Both the position numbers and the translations under genes were made by a program. The notes beneath the pieces were generated by a model. That model did not search any database and was not told where the DNA came from. It worked only from the letters and a program-made list of their open reading frames with translations. Source: Zea mays (lineage: Eukaryota; Streptophyta; Magnoliopsida; Poales; Poaceae). Taken from it: 64,000 nt of DNA. Position 1 is the first letter of the stretch, and every line of letters begins with the position of its first letter. The stretch lies in the NCBI RefSeq assembly GCF_902167145.1, contig NC_050103.1, forward strand, positions 30,806,001 through 30,870,000, in the 5' to 3' direction. Shown here piece by piece: positions 1 to 10,699 of the stretch.

Positions 1-205
1 TTAAGAATCGAAAAAACCCCCAAAACAGTAAACCAATTTTTACCTCCTGCATCGCTTTTTAACATAACCCACCTCCTGCACCGCTTTTTAACATTTTACG
101 CTGAGTTGATTTGGAAGAAATGTAGGGACTTTTTTTGTAAAAATATGATGTAGGATAACCGTTGAAACTGGTGCTTTAAGTATAGTAGAGGGTAGAGATA
201 TGTTT
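1..205. other. AT-rich intergenic sequence with short duplications
   Basis: No gene is visible. A unit of about 29 bp, beginning acctcctgca, is tandemly duplicated at about 41-97. The first ~40 bases recur nearly unchanged at 333-372, giving a pair of direct repeats about 330 bp apart. Confidence 0.5.
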
Positions 206-448
206 CGCTACCGAACTCGCGGTCTTTGCCGAGTGTTTTAGACACAGTGTTACATTCGACAAATATTTTATCGGTAAAGGATTATTTGCCGAGTACTTTT
301 TTCGGACTTTGCCGAGTGCAGCACTCGGCAAATTAAGAATCGAAAAAACCCCCAAAAAACAGTAAACCAAATTTTAAATTATGGGAACAACTATCCAACC
401 ACTACCCATCGCCCTATCATTTTAAATCAAATGATGTATTGTGAATGA

Positions 449-510
449 TGAGATTCGCACTCGCAACCTATCTCTCGCGCATACCCTCCTTTACCACTAT
501 ACTACAATAT
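449..510 (-). other. tRNA-like relic with A-box and B-box resemblance
   Basis: On the minus strand a stretch resembling an internal Pol III A box (TAGTATAGTGGTAAAG) is followed about 30 bases later by a B-box-like GAGTGCGAATC with one mismatch to consensus. The arrangement resembles a tRNA or a SINE head. No proper acceptor stem was found, so this is a relic at best. Confidence 0.25.
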
Positions 511-547
511 AAATTATGTCTATATTACGTTTTTATTCCTTATGTAC

Positions 548-1146
548 TGTTGGGGACTTGTTCTCAAATGCTATGAGTTAAGAACAAGGCAACACAGAGA
601 ATGTTAAACGATAAAGTCCTTCGTCCTTTGAAGCATTATTTCCCTTAGGATATAACGATCTTCGGACGAAGGTCATGAAGGACGAACCTTCATCATCACA
701 GTAAACATTAATGAAAGACGAAGCATATGAAACATAAAAGATAGCATGAATAATCATATAACATTATTCATTTAACTTTATTATATCATCATAGAGAAAT
801 AGAAACAATATCGAATTATAAATGTACCTTCGGCTTGGAAGGAGATGAAAATACAAGTATGACGCAAAAGCAAATGTCAAGTCCGTGTGAACAGTACGGG
901 GGTACTGTTCACCTATTTATAGGCACGGGGTACGACCCATACAAAATTACATACATGCCCTTTACATTTGGTGATAATTCTATAGCACTCTATCGAGGTC
1001 TAAATGGCCTTTTCATCTTTAAGTCGGTTCCCTTTTCTGCGAACATGCCGAAGCTTTCCTGCTTCACAGCTTCGGCGCTGTGTCAACCTTTGTATCTTTT
1101 GAGCTTCTCCCTTGAAGACCTTCGGCGACGAAGCATAGACCCAACA
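548..1146 (-). repeat. 3' LTR (element sense) of Tat element 1
   Basis: The 599-bp repeat begins tgttggggac and ends acccaaca on the plus strand. I read it against 9474-10072 and saw no difference, which indicates a very recent insertion. Target duplication TGTAC precedes it at 543-547. Confidence 0.93.
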
Positions 1147-1162
1147 GTAGCCCCTTTCGCGG
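1147..1162 (-). other. Polypurine tract of Tat element 1
   Basis: Directly inside the 3' LTR the minus strand reads a purine-rich gaaaggggc followed by tac and the LTR. This is the expected site for plus-strand cDNA priming. Confidence 0.6.
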
Positions 1163-1403
1163 TGCTAGATCGTTTTTCGTAACGAGCTTGATCCGTGAAA
1201 AAAGTCTCTTAAGCTTCGGGGAGCCGAAGGTCCAAAAAACACCTTCCCTGAGCTCGTTGCCGAGAAACGATTTAATTTCCCAGCACGTAGCGGTCCCACC
1301 TTGCAGAGTTTACTGTTTGTCCCTGCGGTCCACTGCGCAGCGAGCGCAAGCGGGTGTGCGCCTGGTGTAAAAACTCTGGCGCTTCGCCTTCTTACCTGCA
1401 GCA

Positions 1404-1412
1404 CTATATAAA
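1404..1412 (+). promoter_or_regulatory. TATA box for the antisense gene of Tat element 1
   Basis: The plus strand reads ctatataaa, a near-ideal plant TATA box. It sits about 170 bases upstream of the ATG at 1580 and outside the LTR, so the antisense gene could be transcribed from its own promoter. A start near 1435-1440 would leave an untranslated leader of about 140 bases. Position and sequence are seen; promoter activity is inferred. Confidence 0.6.
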
Positions 1413-1579
1413 CAGACGAGTAGGTGTGAAGTTACCACAGCATTCATTGCTATTTGCACTGTTTCCCTGCCAAAATTTTTAACCATCACCGAAGCTTGTC
1501 TGTTAGAACCGAACGAAGCTGCAGTTTGAAACCTGCTTCGGAGGAAGAAAATTTTAAAGTTTCACAAGTTCATAATTGA

Positions 1580-4489
1580 ATGGCCAGAGTCCGCTCTACC
1601 GCCAGGGTTGAGCGCGAGGGGGAGGAAACTGAAGCTTCGGAGACTCTTCCCATCTCCGAAGCCATGCAACGATCGGGTCTACTGACTTCAGAAAAGATCC
1701 CTCATGATGATGCAAAACAAGCAGAACAAGCAATCGCTGAAGCAGAGGAAGAAGATATTGAGGAAACTGATTCCGAAGATGATTACCGCATTGCCATGCC
1801 AAGCAAGCCGAGCCACTTGGACTTCGGGAAATCTACTGTTTTGAAGGCTGATTTGTCCAAGATGGTAAAAGCGGGCTTTTTTACTGAAAATCAGAAGAAG
1901 TTGTTGCGCTTCGGTGGAGAAGAGACTACCCCGAAGCCAGAGAAGGATGAGATTGTTATTTTTAAAAGTTTTCTAAAGGCTGGATTAAGGTTCCCCCTTC
2001 ATGGGATTATTGGAGAGGTACTGAAGAGGTTCGGTATCTATTTTCATCAGCTGACCCCTAACGCTATCGTTAGGCTTATTGTTTATATCTGGGCACTCCG
2101 AAGCCAAGCAGTGGAACCATTTGCAGACAGCTTCTGCCGAGTTCACGAGCTACATTATCAAACAAAGGCTAGAAAAGATGGATTGCACGATAATTTTGGT
2201 TGCTATAACTTTGCATATCGGAAAACTACAAAGTTCCCTGTAATTAGCTACCGAAGCAAGTGGGCAGCAGGCTGGAAATCAGAGTGGTTCTATGTCAAGG
2301 TTGATGACGACAAGGAAAAGCTTGTACAAAGCCCGCTGGAATTAATCTTCGGAGAAACCCGACCTCGCTGCAATATGACACCCGAAGGTCCAACACAACA
2401 AGCAATGAGCGAATTCAGAATTATTGCAGAGCATATCAGCACAAGGGACCTGGTTCAAGAGTTTTTAGCATTCAAAGTTTTTCCCAGTTTGAGAGAATGG
2501 GAAATGCCGAAGCTACAGGGGGAAAAGAAAGAAGGTGAACTCGTACGTTTACCTTACTATTTCAAGTTTAAAAAGTACTTTAAAGCACCTTGCCAAGAGT
2601 GGCTAGATACGATTGAAGCAATGTGTAATGAAATACTTGGCAATTATTCCAAAAAAGAAGATCAATTGATGACCGCAGCCTTCGGCACTCGTCCGAAACG
2701 AAGGCTAAATCGAGTGTTGGACGCCTTGGGTTTCGAATACCCAGACTACGAAAATCTGAACAAAGGTGCCGGAGGCCAAAAAAGGAAAAGGGTAACTGAA
2801 GCCTTAGATGAAGGTGAAAAAGAGCCAGTAACGAAGAAAATTCCGAAGAAAAGGAAAACTTCTTCTCCGAAGCAACAAATATCCGAAGCAGAAGAAACTC
2901 CCGCATCACCTTCTGCTGCTGTTGTTGAGGAAATTCTGAAGGTAATGACTGAATCCTTACCTGCGAAGCTAAGTCCACTGGGTCCTCAACTGACAAAGTT
3001 TTTTCAGAAGGACAAGGAGCCCGAGAAATCGAAGAAAACAATCAAGGCAAGGAAACAAAGAATCATTACCGTGACAGAGGTAATTGACAAAACGCCGCCA
3101 AGAGCTTCGGCCCAAAAAACACGAGCAGCTTTAGAGGGGGCAGATATTGAAATTGCACCTTCGGAGGCCGCAGCCGCCGAAGTTACCTCAGCTGAAGATT
3201 TGAATTTAGAGAGCACAATTGAACATATTGACCAAATGCTGCTAGACATGGCTGCAGAAGAAGCTGCCACTGCTGCCGAAGAGACTGTGACCGCAGCGTC
3301 AAAGAAAGGAAAAGAAATTGCTGATGAAGCTTCAGAAAACGAAGCCTTCGCGTTCCAAAACTTAGTTGGAGAACATCTAACAAAAGCTGAAATAGAAGAG
3401 CTTAAAGAGTATGCCCAATCCTGTGGATACAAACCTGGGGCACTCCTCTTCGGAGGCGTTGATGACGAGAAATTAGAGTGTATTCGGGACCAAACAGGGG
3501 CCAAAGTTATCAGTACTCTGTCCAAGAGTATTGGATTCCCGAAGCTAGAAATAGACATCAGCCGCTACCGACGACAACATGTCGTTGGTAGTTTATTTTA
3601 CTCCAACTTCAAGGTGAATGACTTGTCCCTTAACTTTTATTGCTTCTAATAAAAACATGTCTGACGAAGGTTGTGTTCATGTAGAGTATGCTATTGAGCA
3701 AAGCCTTGCAAATGCAGCAAGATCTTGAAGATAAAAAGCATGAAGTTATAATTGGAAATTTGGAAAACAAAATAAAGGAGCAAACAGATGCTTTTGAGAA
3801 AAAGAACTTTGAGCTCCAGGCAGCCGAAGGTTTACTGGCGGAAGCTGAAGCAAAAATATCAGAACTGAACACAAAGCTTCTCCGCCAGTCTGAGCAGTTC
3901 GAACGGGAAAATCAAGATCTCAATGCAAAACTTGAAGCCGAAGCTCAGCAAAATTCGGATTTGAGAAAACTACTGACAAATCTTCAAGAAAAATGCCTGG
4001 AATTTAGCAACAAGTGCATTCAACGACTAAGAAAGATTTTTTACTCGGTTGGAGCCAGTAGTGGAAAATTTACCCCCTCAGCTGAAGATCTACCAAAAAC
4101 CTTCGAACACATTGAGGGGGAGATTGACGAGCTCGACGAAGTCATAGCTGGGCATGGTGACTTCTGTGCCTGGGTGGCTTCTCGAGGGACTGCTGCAGCC
4201 TTCATGAAGGCTGGCTGTGATCATGGGAAAATTGTCAATAGGCCAAATTTTACTTTGTCACCATCAATCCTGGATGACATCCCTGATCTCGCCCGAAGCA
4301 TCTCGAATCGATTTGTAAAAATGATATGGACAAAAGGTGGTCGAGAGAAAGCTGGAGACGAAGCTCGTAGCCACCTTGATCCAGTAAGAAATCATACCTT
4401 GTGCTTACCTTTTCCTGTAAACTTGATTCTGACTTCCAACGACCTTATTCATGTAGGATGACGAAGCCGAAGCTGATGATCAAAAATAA
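1580..4489 (+). CDS. Spliced antisense gene of the retrotransposon ('putative gypsy type transposon' family protein)
   Basis: Three exons, 1580-3613, 3685-4383 and 4457-4489, with GT-AG introns of 71 and 73 bases in phase 0, give a 921-residue protein with no internal stop. Residues ~75-330 match in style the plant domain known as 'putative gypsy type transposon' (Transposase_28), including a conserved region around LKADLSKMVKAGFF and IYFHQLTPNAIVRLIVYIWAL. The middle is low-complexity, Glu/Ala/Lys-rich, with a basic nuclear-localisation-like KKIPKKRK. A long coiled coil follows (~690-790), then a conserved module containing VASRGTAAAFMKAGCDHGK and an acidic tail. The gene runs opposite to pol. 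The same gene with an intron at the same place is present in the element at 42170-46900. Its molecular role is not established; nuclear action is a guess from the basic motif. Confidence 0.82.
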
Positions 4490-5006
4490 CGCCGAAGCCG
4501 AAGCTTCTTGGAGATTTAGATAGTAGACTGCAGACAGTACTTGAAAAACTTTTTAGATAACTTTTGTAAATGTAAACAAAAACTTGTTTTTAATGTATGT
4601 TGTTCATACCTTGTAATATATCCTTAACCTTTCACTGATGTATGAGAAATGCTTTGATGTGGACGAAATTTCCTTTTTTGAGCCGAAGGCGAAAAAACAC
4701 CTTCCCTTCTTTTCGTACGCAACGAAGCATAGAAAACAACATTTTCCTTTTTTCCGAAGCTCTCCTTCATAAAAAACAACATTTTCCTTTTCTCCGAAGC
4801 TCTCCTTCATAGAAATTTTTCCCTTTCTTTTTTCTCTTCTTGCCGAAACGACCATTTTATGCGATGAAGATGATTATCCTACATATGCCTAGATGAATGT
4901 TTATGAATGCAAATGCTATGATGTAATGTGATGTGCAAATGAATGGCCAAACACGTATCCGAAGCCATATTCATAGCCATTATTTTCTTAAAAACAATCA
5001 CACCTC

Positions 5007-5286
5007 AGCTCTGCATTCCCTTAGGAACGACTTTGGAGCTTCTTCGCCTTTACTTTTGGCGGAATCAGCGTTGACTTTTCGCTGTAAGCTCTGCATTCCC
5101 TTAGGAACGTCTTTGGAGCTTCTTCGCCTTTACTTTTGGCGGAATCAGCGTTGACTTTTCGCTCTAAGCTCTGCATTCCCTTAGGAACGTCTTTGGAGCT
5201 TCTTCGCCTTTACTTTTGGCGGAATCAGCGTTGACTTTTCGCTGTAAGCTCTGCATTCCCTTAGGAACGTCTTTGGAGCTTCGTTT
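5007..5286. repeat. 80-bp tandem repeat block between pol and the antisense gene
   Basis: About 3.5 copies of an 80-bp unit start at 5007, 5087, 5167 and 5247, each beginning agctctgcattcccttagga. The copies differ at only a few bases. The inverted counterpart of the same unit occurs at 44583-44850 in the related Tat element, in the equivalent place. Confidence 0.9.
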
Positions 5287-5476
5287 TTTCTTTTTGGCAC
5301 TCGATGGTGCATTCTCAGCTTTTACATTTACATTCTTTGGGGGATTTTGCTCTTATAGAACTAAAAAAGAAAATTACACGTGATGGCCCCATTAAAAACC
5401 TTTCTCCCCCTTCGGAAAGGAAAAGGGTGCCATGAAAGAAGAAATAAAAATAAAAAATATGAAAAATTACATCGAA

Positions 5477-8400
5477 TTATACATAATATCGCCGAAGCTC
5501 ATCCGCATTCCAAGATCTAGGAATGTCATTGCCGTCCATATCTTTCAATCTGTATGAACCGGGTCTTGACGAAGATGCTACTAAGAAAGGCCCGTCCCAT
5601 TTCAACTGCAATTTGCCCACTGTTTCCGGGTTGGCCACCCTCCGAAGCACCAAGTGCCCTGGCTCAATATTTTTTAGCCGAACCTTTCTATCCCGCCATT
5701 TAACTGTTTCAGCTTGATACTTATTGATATTCTCCACGGCTTGCAGTCTGATCCCTTCTAAAGCATCTTTTTCTATAGAATAAGCAGCTTCGGAATCTGA
5801 TTCTGCCGAAGCTACTATCCTTATTGATCCGGTTTTAGCTTCCTCTGGAGTTATTGCTTCATCACCGAATAACAACTTGAATGGAGTGAAGCCTGTAGAC
5901 CTTGATGTTGTCGTGTTGTGGCTCCACACCACTTTGGTTAACTGATCTGGCCATTTTCCTCTGGGTTGATTGAAGATTAACTTCATTATTCCTGTCATTA
6001 TAATGCCGTTGGCTCTTTCAACGAGTCCATTTGACTCCGGGTGCCTAACTGATGCAAAATGGATCTTCGTGCCAATTTGGTCACAGAAATCCCTGAAAGC
6101 TTCGGAGTCAAACTGTGTCCCATTGTCCACAGTGATGGCCTTTGGCACCCCGAAACGACAAACAATATTCTGCCAGAAAAACTTTTGGACGGTGGCCGAA
6201 GTTATTGTTGCTAAAGGCTTCGCCTCAATCCATTTAGAAAAATATTCCACAGCTACTACAACATATCTCAGGTTCCCTTGGGCCGGTGGTAACGGACCTA
6301 ACAAGTCAAGGCCCCACCTTTGCAATGGCCAAGTGGGTTGTATGAGCTGTGTTAGGGACGAAGGTTGTTTTTGATCTCTTGCACATTTCTGACAACCTTC
6401 GCACTTTTGAACCAATTCTGCTGCATCCGAAGCTGCCTTCGGCCAATAAAACCCTTGACGGAAAATTTTTCCGAGTAACGGCCTAGATCCGATGTGAGAT
6501 CCACACAGGCCTGCATGTATTTCTTTCATTAACTCTATACCTTCGGTTCTGGATAAGCATTTGAGCAGCGGAGCACAAACTCCATGTTTGTACAACTCTC
6601 CTTCTATCATGACATATGGACGAGCTCTTGCTTTTATCCTCTTGTTATAAGCTTCGTCATCTGAAAGAAATTTACCCTGAAGGTAAGAGATGATCTCGGT
6701 TCTCCAATCTTCGCTAAAAACATGAGATATATTAAGAACTGCTCTTTCAAGAAGTTCCACCGAAGGTGCTTTTATTGTTTCGAAGAACACATCCGAAGGT
6801 AAAGGCAGCCCCTGTGCTGCTGACTTAGCTAGCAGATCTGCATGCTCATTTTGTCCTCGAGGAATATTCTTGACAGAAAACCCTTCGAAGGAAGCTTCGA
6901 CTCTTCGAACCATATCCAGATATTTTTCAAGCTTCGGATCCTTAGCCTTACAACTTTTGTCAATATGACCCGAAACAACCTGGGAATCAGTTTTAAGTAT
7001 GGCCCTTCTGATTCCCATTGCTTTTAACTTCCGAAGACCTAGAACCAATGCTTCGTACTCAGCAATGTTATTTGTGCAATTAAAATCAAGTTTTGCCGCA
7101 TAACAAATTTTGACTTTGGAAGGTGAAACCAACACAGCAGCCGCTCCTGCTCCGAAGGTTCCCCAAGATCCATCACAAAACACTGTCCAGGCTTCGTTGT
7201 CTTTATTCGTTTCCTCCTCCTGAGCCCCTGGCGTCCAATCAGCAATAAAGTCTGCCAGCGCCTGTGACTGAATCGAAGATCTATGAACATATTCAATACA
7301 AAATTCATTGAGCTCTGCAGCCCATTTTCCAATCCTTCCAGTAGCTTCTCGATTCCTCATAATATCCTTCAGAGGTTGTGATGAAGGAACAATTATGTTG
7401 TAAGCTTGGAAATAGTGCCGAAGCTTCCTGGAGGCCATCAAGACAGCATACAATACCTTCTCCAGCTCTGTATAATTTTTCTTTGACAAACTAAGAACCT
7501 CGGATACAAAATATATTGGGGCCTGCCTCTTGACTTGACCATCAAGCTTCTCCTGGACAAGCGCTGCACTTACCGCTGAGTGCGAAGCTGCCACATATAA
7601 TAACAAAGGAGCCCCTGGCATTGGTGGAGTCAATGTTGTTAGATCTATTAAATACTGTTTTAGCTCTTCAAAGGCCTTCTGTTGGATTGGTCCCCATTGA
7701 AAGACTTCGGCTGACTTCAGTACTTCGAAGAATGGTAAGTTTCTCTCTGCTGATCTGGATATGAATCTATTGAGAGATGCCAATCTTCCTGTCAATCTTT
7801 GAGCCCCCTTCTTTGTAGTTGGTGGCTCCATCCGAAGTATAGCTTCAATTTTACTTGGATTAGCTTCAATCCCCTTTGTTGAAACCAAGCATCCAAGAAA
7901 TTTCCCCTTCTTCACTCCGAAGACACATTTTTCTGGATTTAACTTCAAGCCAGCTTGCCTAAAACTGGCGAAGGTCTCCTGCAGATCAGCAATATGATCT
8001 TCCTGCTTCGTGCTTTTGACAATGATGTCATCAACATAAGTTAGCACGTTTCTGCCTATTTGAGATTGGAGAACCTTCGCAGTCATTCGGCTGAAACTTC
8101 CTCCAGCGTTTTTGAGCCCCTCAGGCATCCGAAGATAGCAATATGTGCCACTTGGAGTTATGAAGCTAGTCTTCGGCTCATCTTCCTTCTTCATCCAAAT
8201 TTGGTGATAGCCTGAATAACAGTCTAACAGACTCATGAGCTCTGAAGAAGCTGCTGCATCAACTAAAGAATCTATCCTTGGGAGTGGGAATTCATCCTTC
8301 GGGCAAGCTTTGTTAAGATCTGTAAAATCGATGCACATTCGCCACTTGCCATTGGCCTTTTTTACCATAACAGTGTTAGCTAGCCATTCTGGGTACTTCA

Positions 8401-9430
8401 CTTCTCTGATAACTCCTGCACTAAGGAGTCTTTTGACTTCGCTGCGAGCACCTTCAGCCTTATCATCTGACATTTTCTGAAGCCTTTGCTTTCTGGGTCT
8501 GAAGGATGGATCGACATTGAGTGAGTGCTCGATAACATCTCTATTAACTCCGCAGAGATCATTGGCTGACCATGCAAAAACATCCTTGTTATTGAACAAA
8601 AACCTTATCAAGGTTTTCTCCTGCTCTTCGGATAACTGAGAGCCTAACAGCACCTTCTGCTCTGCTATGTCCTCACATAAGAGCATAGGCTTCGGCTGGT
8701 CTGCTGAAGCTGCTTTCTCCCTTCTGAATTTGTACTGTTCACAAGCTTCAGCTCCATCGATGTTATGGATTGCTTTTGAGTCAGTCCAATTACCTTCGGC
8801 CCTTCTTGCAGCTTCCTGACTTCCATGGATAGCGATGGGTCCCTGATCCGAAGGTATCTTCATGCAAAGATAGGCAGGATGAAGGATTGCTTCGAAGGCA
8901 TTGAGATTACCACGACCAATAATTGCATTGTAAGGGTATTCCATGTCGACAATGTCAAACACAACTTGCTCAGTTCTAGTGTTGTTGATGAACCCGAAGG
9001 TCACTGACATGGTGATCTTGCCCAATGCTACAATATGTCTTCCTCCGAAGCCACAGAGAGGATGTGTAGCATCATGAATCTTATCTTCTGGCTCTTGCAT
9101 TTGTCTGAAGGCCTTAGCAAATATGATGTCAGCTGCACTGCCTGTGTCAACCAAGACATTGTGGACCAAAAATCCTTTGATAACACAAGAGATAACCATG
9201 ACATCGTTGTGTGGGTAATCTTTGAGCTGAAGGTCCTCTTGGGAGAAGGTAATAGGAATGTGAGACCATCTTGACTTGATGAAGGGTCCTTGCACCCCAA
9301 CATGCTGTACCCTTCTCTGTGCTTCCTTCTTCTGTTTCTTGTTAGCTGGCTCTGAGGACGAGCCACCTGTGATCGGGAGCACCAGCTTCGGGTCCGAAGC
9401 AGCTCCAGCTTGGTCATTGAACGAAGCCAT
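5477..9430 (-). CDS. Pol polyprotein of Tat element 1 (PR-RT-RNH-aRNH-INT), intact
   Basis: An uninterrupted 1317-residue frame, read from the ATG at 9430 just after the primer-binding site; the frame stays open upstream into the LTR to 9493. Domains in order: aspartic protease with DTGSA (Asp ~95); reverse transcriptase with YVDD (~465-468); a gypsy RNase H (~610-735) whose first catalytic Asp position reads LYVAAS; a second, archaeal-type RNase H (~748-880) with FCDGSWG, AEYEAL, KTDSQ and NEHADL; integrase with an HHCC zinc motif (~972-1013) and catalytic Asp ~1042, Asp ~1102, Glu ~1138. No chromodomain is seen. The dual RNase H is diagnostic of Tat elements. Only ~70 residues precede the protease and they lack a zinc knuckle, so gag is missing. 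It would need Gag supplied in trans to form particles. Confidence 0.93.
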   Translation of the reverse strand: MASFNDQAGAASDPKLVLPITGGSSSEPANKKQKKEAQRRVQHVGVQGPFIKSRWSHIPITFSQEDLQLKDYPHNDVMVISCVIKGFLVHNVLVDTGSAADIIFAKAFRQMQEPEDKIHDATHPLCGFGGRHIVALGKITMSVTFGFINNTRTEQVVFDIVDMEYPYNAIIGRGNLNAFEAILHPAYLCMKIPSDQGPIAIHGSQEAARRAEGNWTDSKAIHNIDGAEACEQYKFRREKAASADQPKPMLLCEDIAEQKVLLGSQLSEEQEKTLIRFLFNNKDVFAWSANDLCGVNRDVIEHSLNVDPSFRPRKQRLQKMSDDKAEGARSEVKRLLSAGVIREVKYPEWLANTVMVKKANGKWRMCIDFTDLNKACPKDEFPLPRIDSLVDAAASSELMSLLDCYSGYHQIWMKKEDEPKTSFITPSGTYCYLRMPEGLKNAGGSFSRMTAKVLQSQIGRNVLTYVDDIIVKSTKQEDHIADLQETFASFRQAGLKLNPEKCVFGVKKGKFLGCLVSTKGIEANPSKIEAILRMEPPTTKKGAQRLTGRLASLNRFISRSAERNLPFFEVLKSAEVFQWGPIQQKAFEELKQYLIDLTTLTPPMPGAPLLLYVAASHSAVSAALVQEKLDGQVKRQAPIYFVSEVLSLSKKNYTELEKVLYAVLMASRKLRHYFQAYNIIVPSSQPLKDIMRNREATGRIGKWAAELNEFCIEYVHRSSIQSQALADFIADWTPGAQEEETNKDNEAWTVFCDGSWGTFGAGAAAVLVSPSKVKICYAAKLDFNCTNNIAEYEALVLGLRKLKAMGIRRAILKTDSQVVSGHIDKSCKAKDPKLEKYLDMVRRVEASFEGFSVKNIPRGQNEHADLLAKSAAQGLPLPSDVFFETIKAPSVELLERAVLNISHVFSEDWRTEIISYLQGKFLSDDEAYNKRIKARARPYVMIEGELYKHGVCAPLLKCLSRTEGIELMKEIHAGLCGSHIGSRPLLGKIFRQGFYWPKAASDAAELVQKCEGCQKCARDQKQPSSLTQLIQPTWPLQRWGLDLLGPLPPAQGNLRYVVVAVEYFSKWIEAKPLATITSATVQKFFWQNIVCRFGVPKAITVDNGTQFDSEAFRDFCDQIGTKIHFASVRHPESNGLVERANGIIMTGIMKLIFNQPRGKWPDQLTKVVWSHNTTTSRSTGFTPFKLLFGDEAITPEEAKTGSIRIVASAESDSEAAYSIEKDALEGIRLQAVENINKYQAETVKWRDRKVRLKNIEPGHLVLRRVANPETVGKLQLKWDGPFLVASSSRPGSYRLKDMDGNDIPRSWNADELRRYYV

Positions 9431-9461
9431 CAGCTCAAAAAGTGGAAGTGAGTTCACCGGA

Positions 9462-9472
9462 GGTGGGCGCCA
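9462..9472 (-). other. Primer-binding site of Tat element 1
   Basis: On the minus strand, one base after the LTR, the sequence is TGGCGCCCACC. It is the expected complement of a tRNA 3' end (TGG for CCA). The tRNA identity is not certain. The site and the following ~12 bases match the element at 42844. Confidence 0.8.
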
Positions 9473-9473
9473 A

Positions 9474-10072
9474 TGTTGGGGACTTGTTCTCAAATGCTAT
9501 GAGTTAAGAACAAGGCAACACAGAGAATGTTAAACGATAAAGTCCTTCGTCCTTTGAAGCATTATTTCCCTTAGGATATAACGATCTTCGGACGAAGGTC
9601 ATGAAGGACGAACCTTCATCATCACAGTAAACATTAATGAAAGACGAAGCATATGAAACATAAAAGATAGCATGAATAATCATATAACATTATTCATTTA
9701 ACTTTATTATATCATCATAGAGAAATAGAAACAATATCGAATTATAAATGTACCTTCGGCTTGGAAGGAGATGAAAATACAAGTATGACGCAAAAGCAAA
9801 TGTCAAGTCCGTGTGAACAGTACGGGGGTACTGTTCACCTATTTATAGGCACGGGGTACGACCCATACAAAATTACATACATGCCCTTTACATTTGGTGA
9901 TAATTCTATAGCACTCTATCGAGGTCTAAATGGCCTTTTCATCTTTAAGTCGGTTCCCTTTTCTGCGAACATGCCGAAGCTTTCCTGCTTCACAGCTTCG
10001 GCGCTGTGTCAACCTTTGTATCTTTTGAGCTTCTCCCTTGAAGACCTTCGGCGACGAAGCATAGACCCAACA
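9474..10072 (-). repeat. 5' LTR (element sense) of Tat element 1
   Basis: A 599-bp repeat matching 548-1146 without a visible difference. It is followed by target duplication TGTAC (10073-10077). Confidence 0.93.
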
Positions 10073-10077
10073 TGTAC

Positions 10078-10699
10078 TATAACACATTGAGAGTAATTTG
10101 ATTATTTGAGGCACTAAATAAATTCATTTGAAAATGTGACCAACTATAAAGTTGCATAACTTTTCAAGATCTACAGGTTCTATTTTGATAGTTTCTACAT
10201 CCGAGGCCGTTTACAAAATTTACATTTCAAATTTGAAAACTTCACACGAATTTTTCAATGATAAAATGATTTCAAATCAAAAAATTGTCAATTATAAAGT
10301 TTCATTACATTTCAAGGCCTACAACTTTTATTTTGGTGGTTCTTCCATACGAGGTAGTTTAAAAATTCAAATTTTAAAATTCAAGCATAGTTTTGTATGA
10401 CAAGATGATTTCAAACCATAACATTGTCAACTACAAAGTTTCATACTTTTCAAGACCTACAACTTTTCTGTTGGTGGTTTTTCCATTCGACGTCGTTTTC
10501 AAAATTCAAATTTTAATTTTTTTAAATTCAGACGTAGTTTTCGTTGACAAGATGACTTCAAAATGAAAAAGTTGTCAACTACAAAATTCTATAACTTCTC
10601 GTGATCTATAAAGTTTATTTTGATTGTTTGGTCATTTGTTTATCTCACATGATGGTTCTAACATTATTAAAAAAATTTGTACATCTCTCATGTAGTTTC
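10078..10699. repeat. Diverged tandem repeats inside the host CACTA-like element
   Basis: A unit of roughly 110-130 bp recurs about four times, with a core like ttgtcaactacaaagtttcat and caagacctacaactttt. Similar sequence reappears at ~22550-22680 beyond CACTA-A, which supports these two stretches once being contiguous. No coding is seen. Confidence 0.65.

Larger units (their letters stand above)
548..10072 (-). mobile_element. Young Ty3/gypsy Tat-lineage LTR retrotransposon lacking gag
   Basis: The element has 599-bp LTRs at 548-1146 and 9474-10072, TG...CA termini and a 5-bp target duplication TGTAC (543-547 and 10073-10077). It lies in minus orientation: the primer-binding site is at about 9462-9472 and a polypurine tract lies just inside 1146. 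Internal order in element sense is PBS, protease-RT-RNase H-archaeal-type RNase H-integrase (9430 to 5477), a block of 80-bp tandem repeats, a spliced gene on the opposite strand (1580-4489), polypurine tract and LTR. The extra archaeal-type RNase H and the antisense gene place it in the Tat lineage, known in grasses from Grande, Cinful/Zeon, Huck and RIRE2. No gag is recognisable between PBS and protease. Confidence 0.93.

Noticed and set aside
2580..3558. Minus-strand open frames inside the antisense gene of Tat element 1
   Set aside because: They are Ser/Ala-rich mirror images of the Glu/Ala/Lys-rich plus-strand exon and have no family-like motif.
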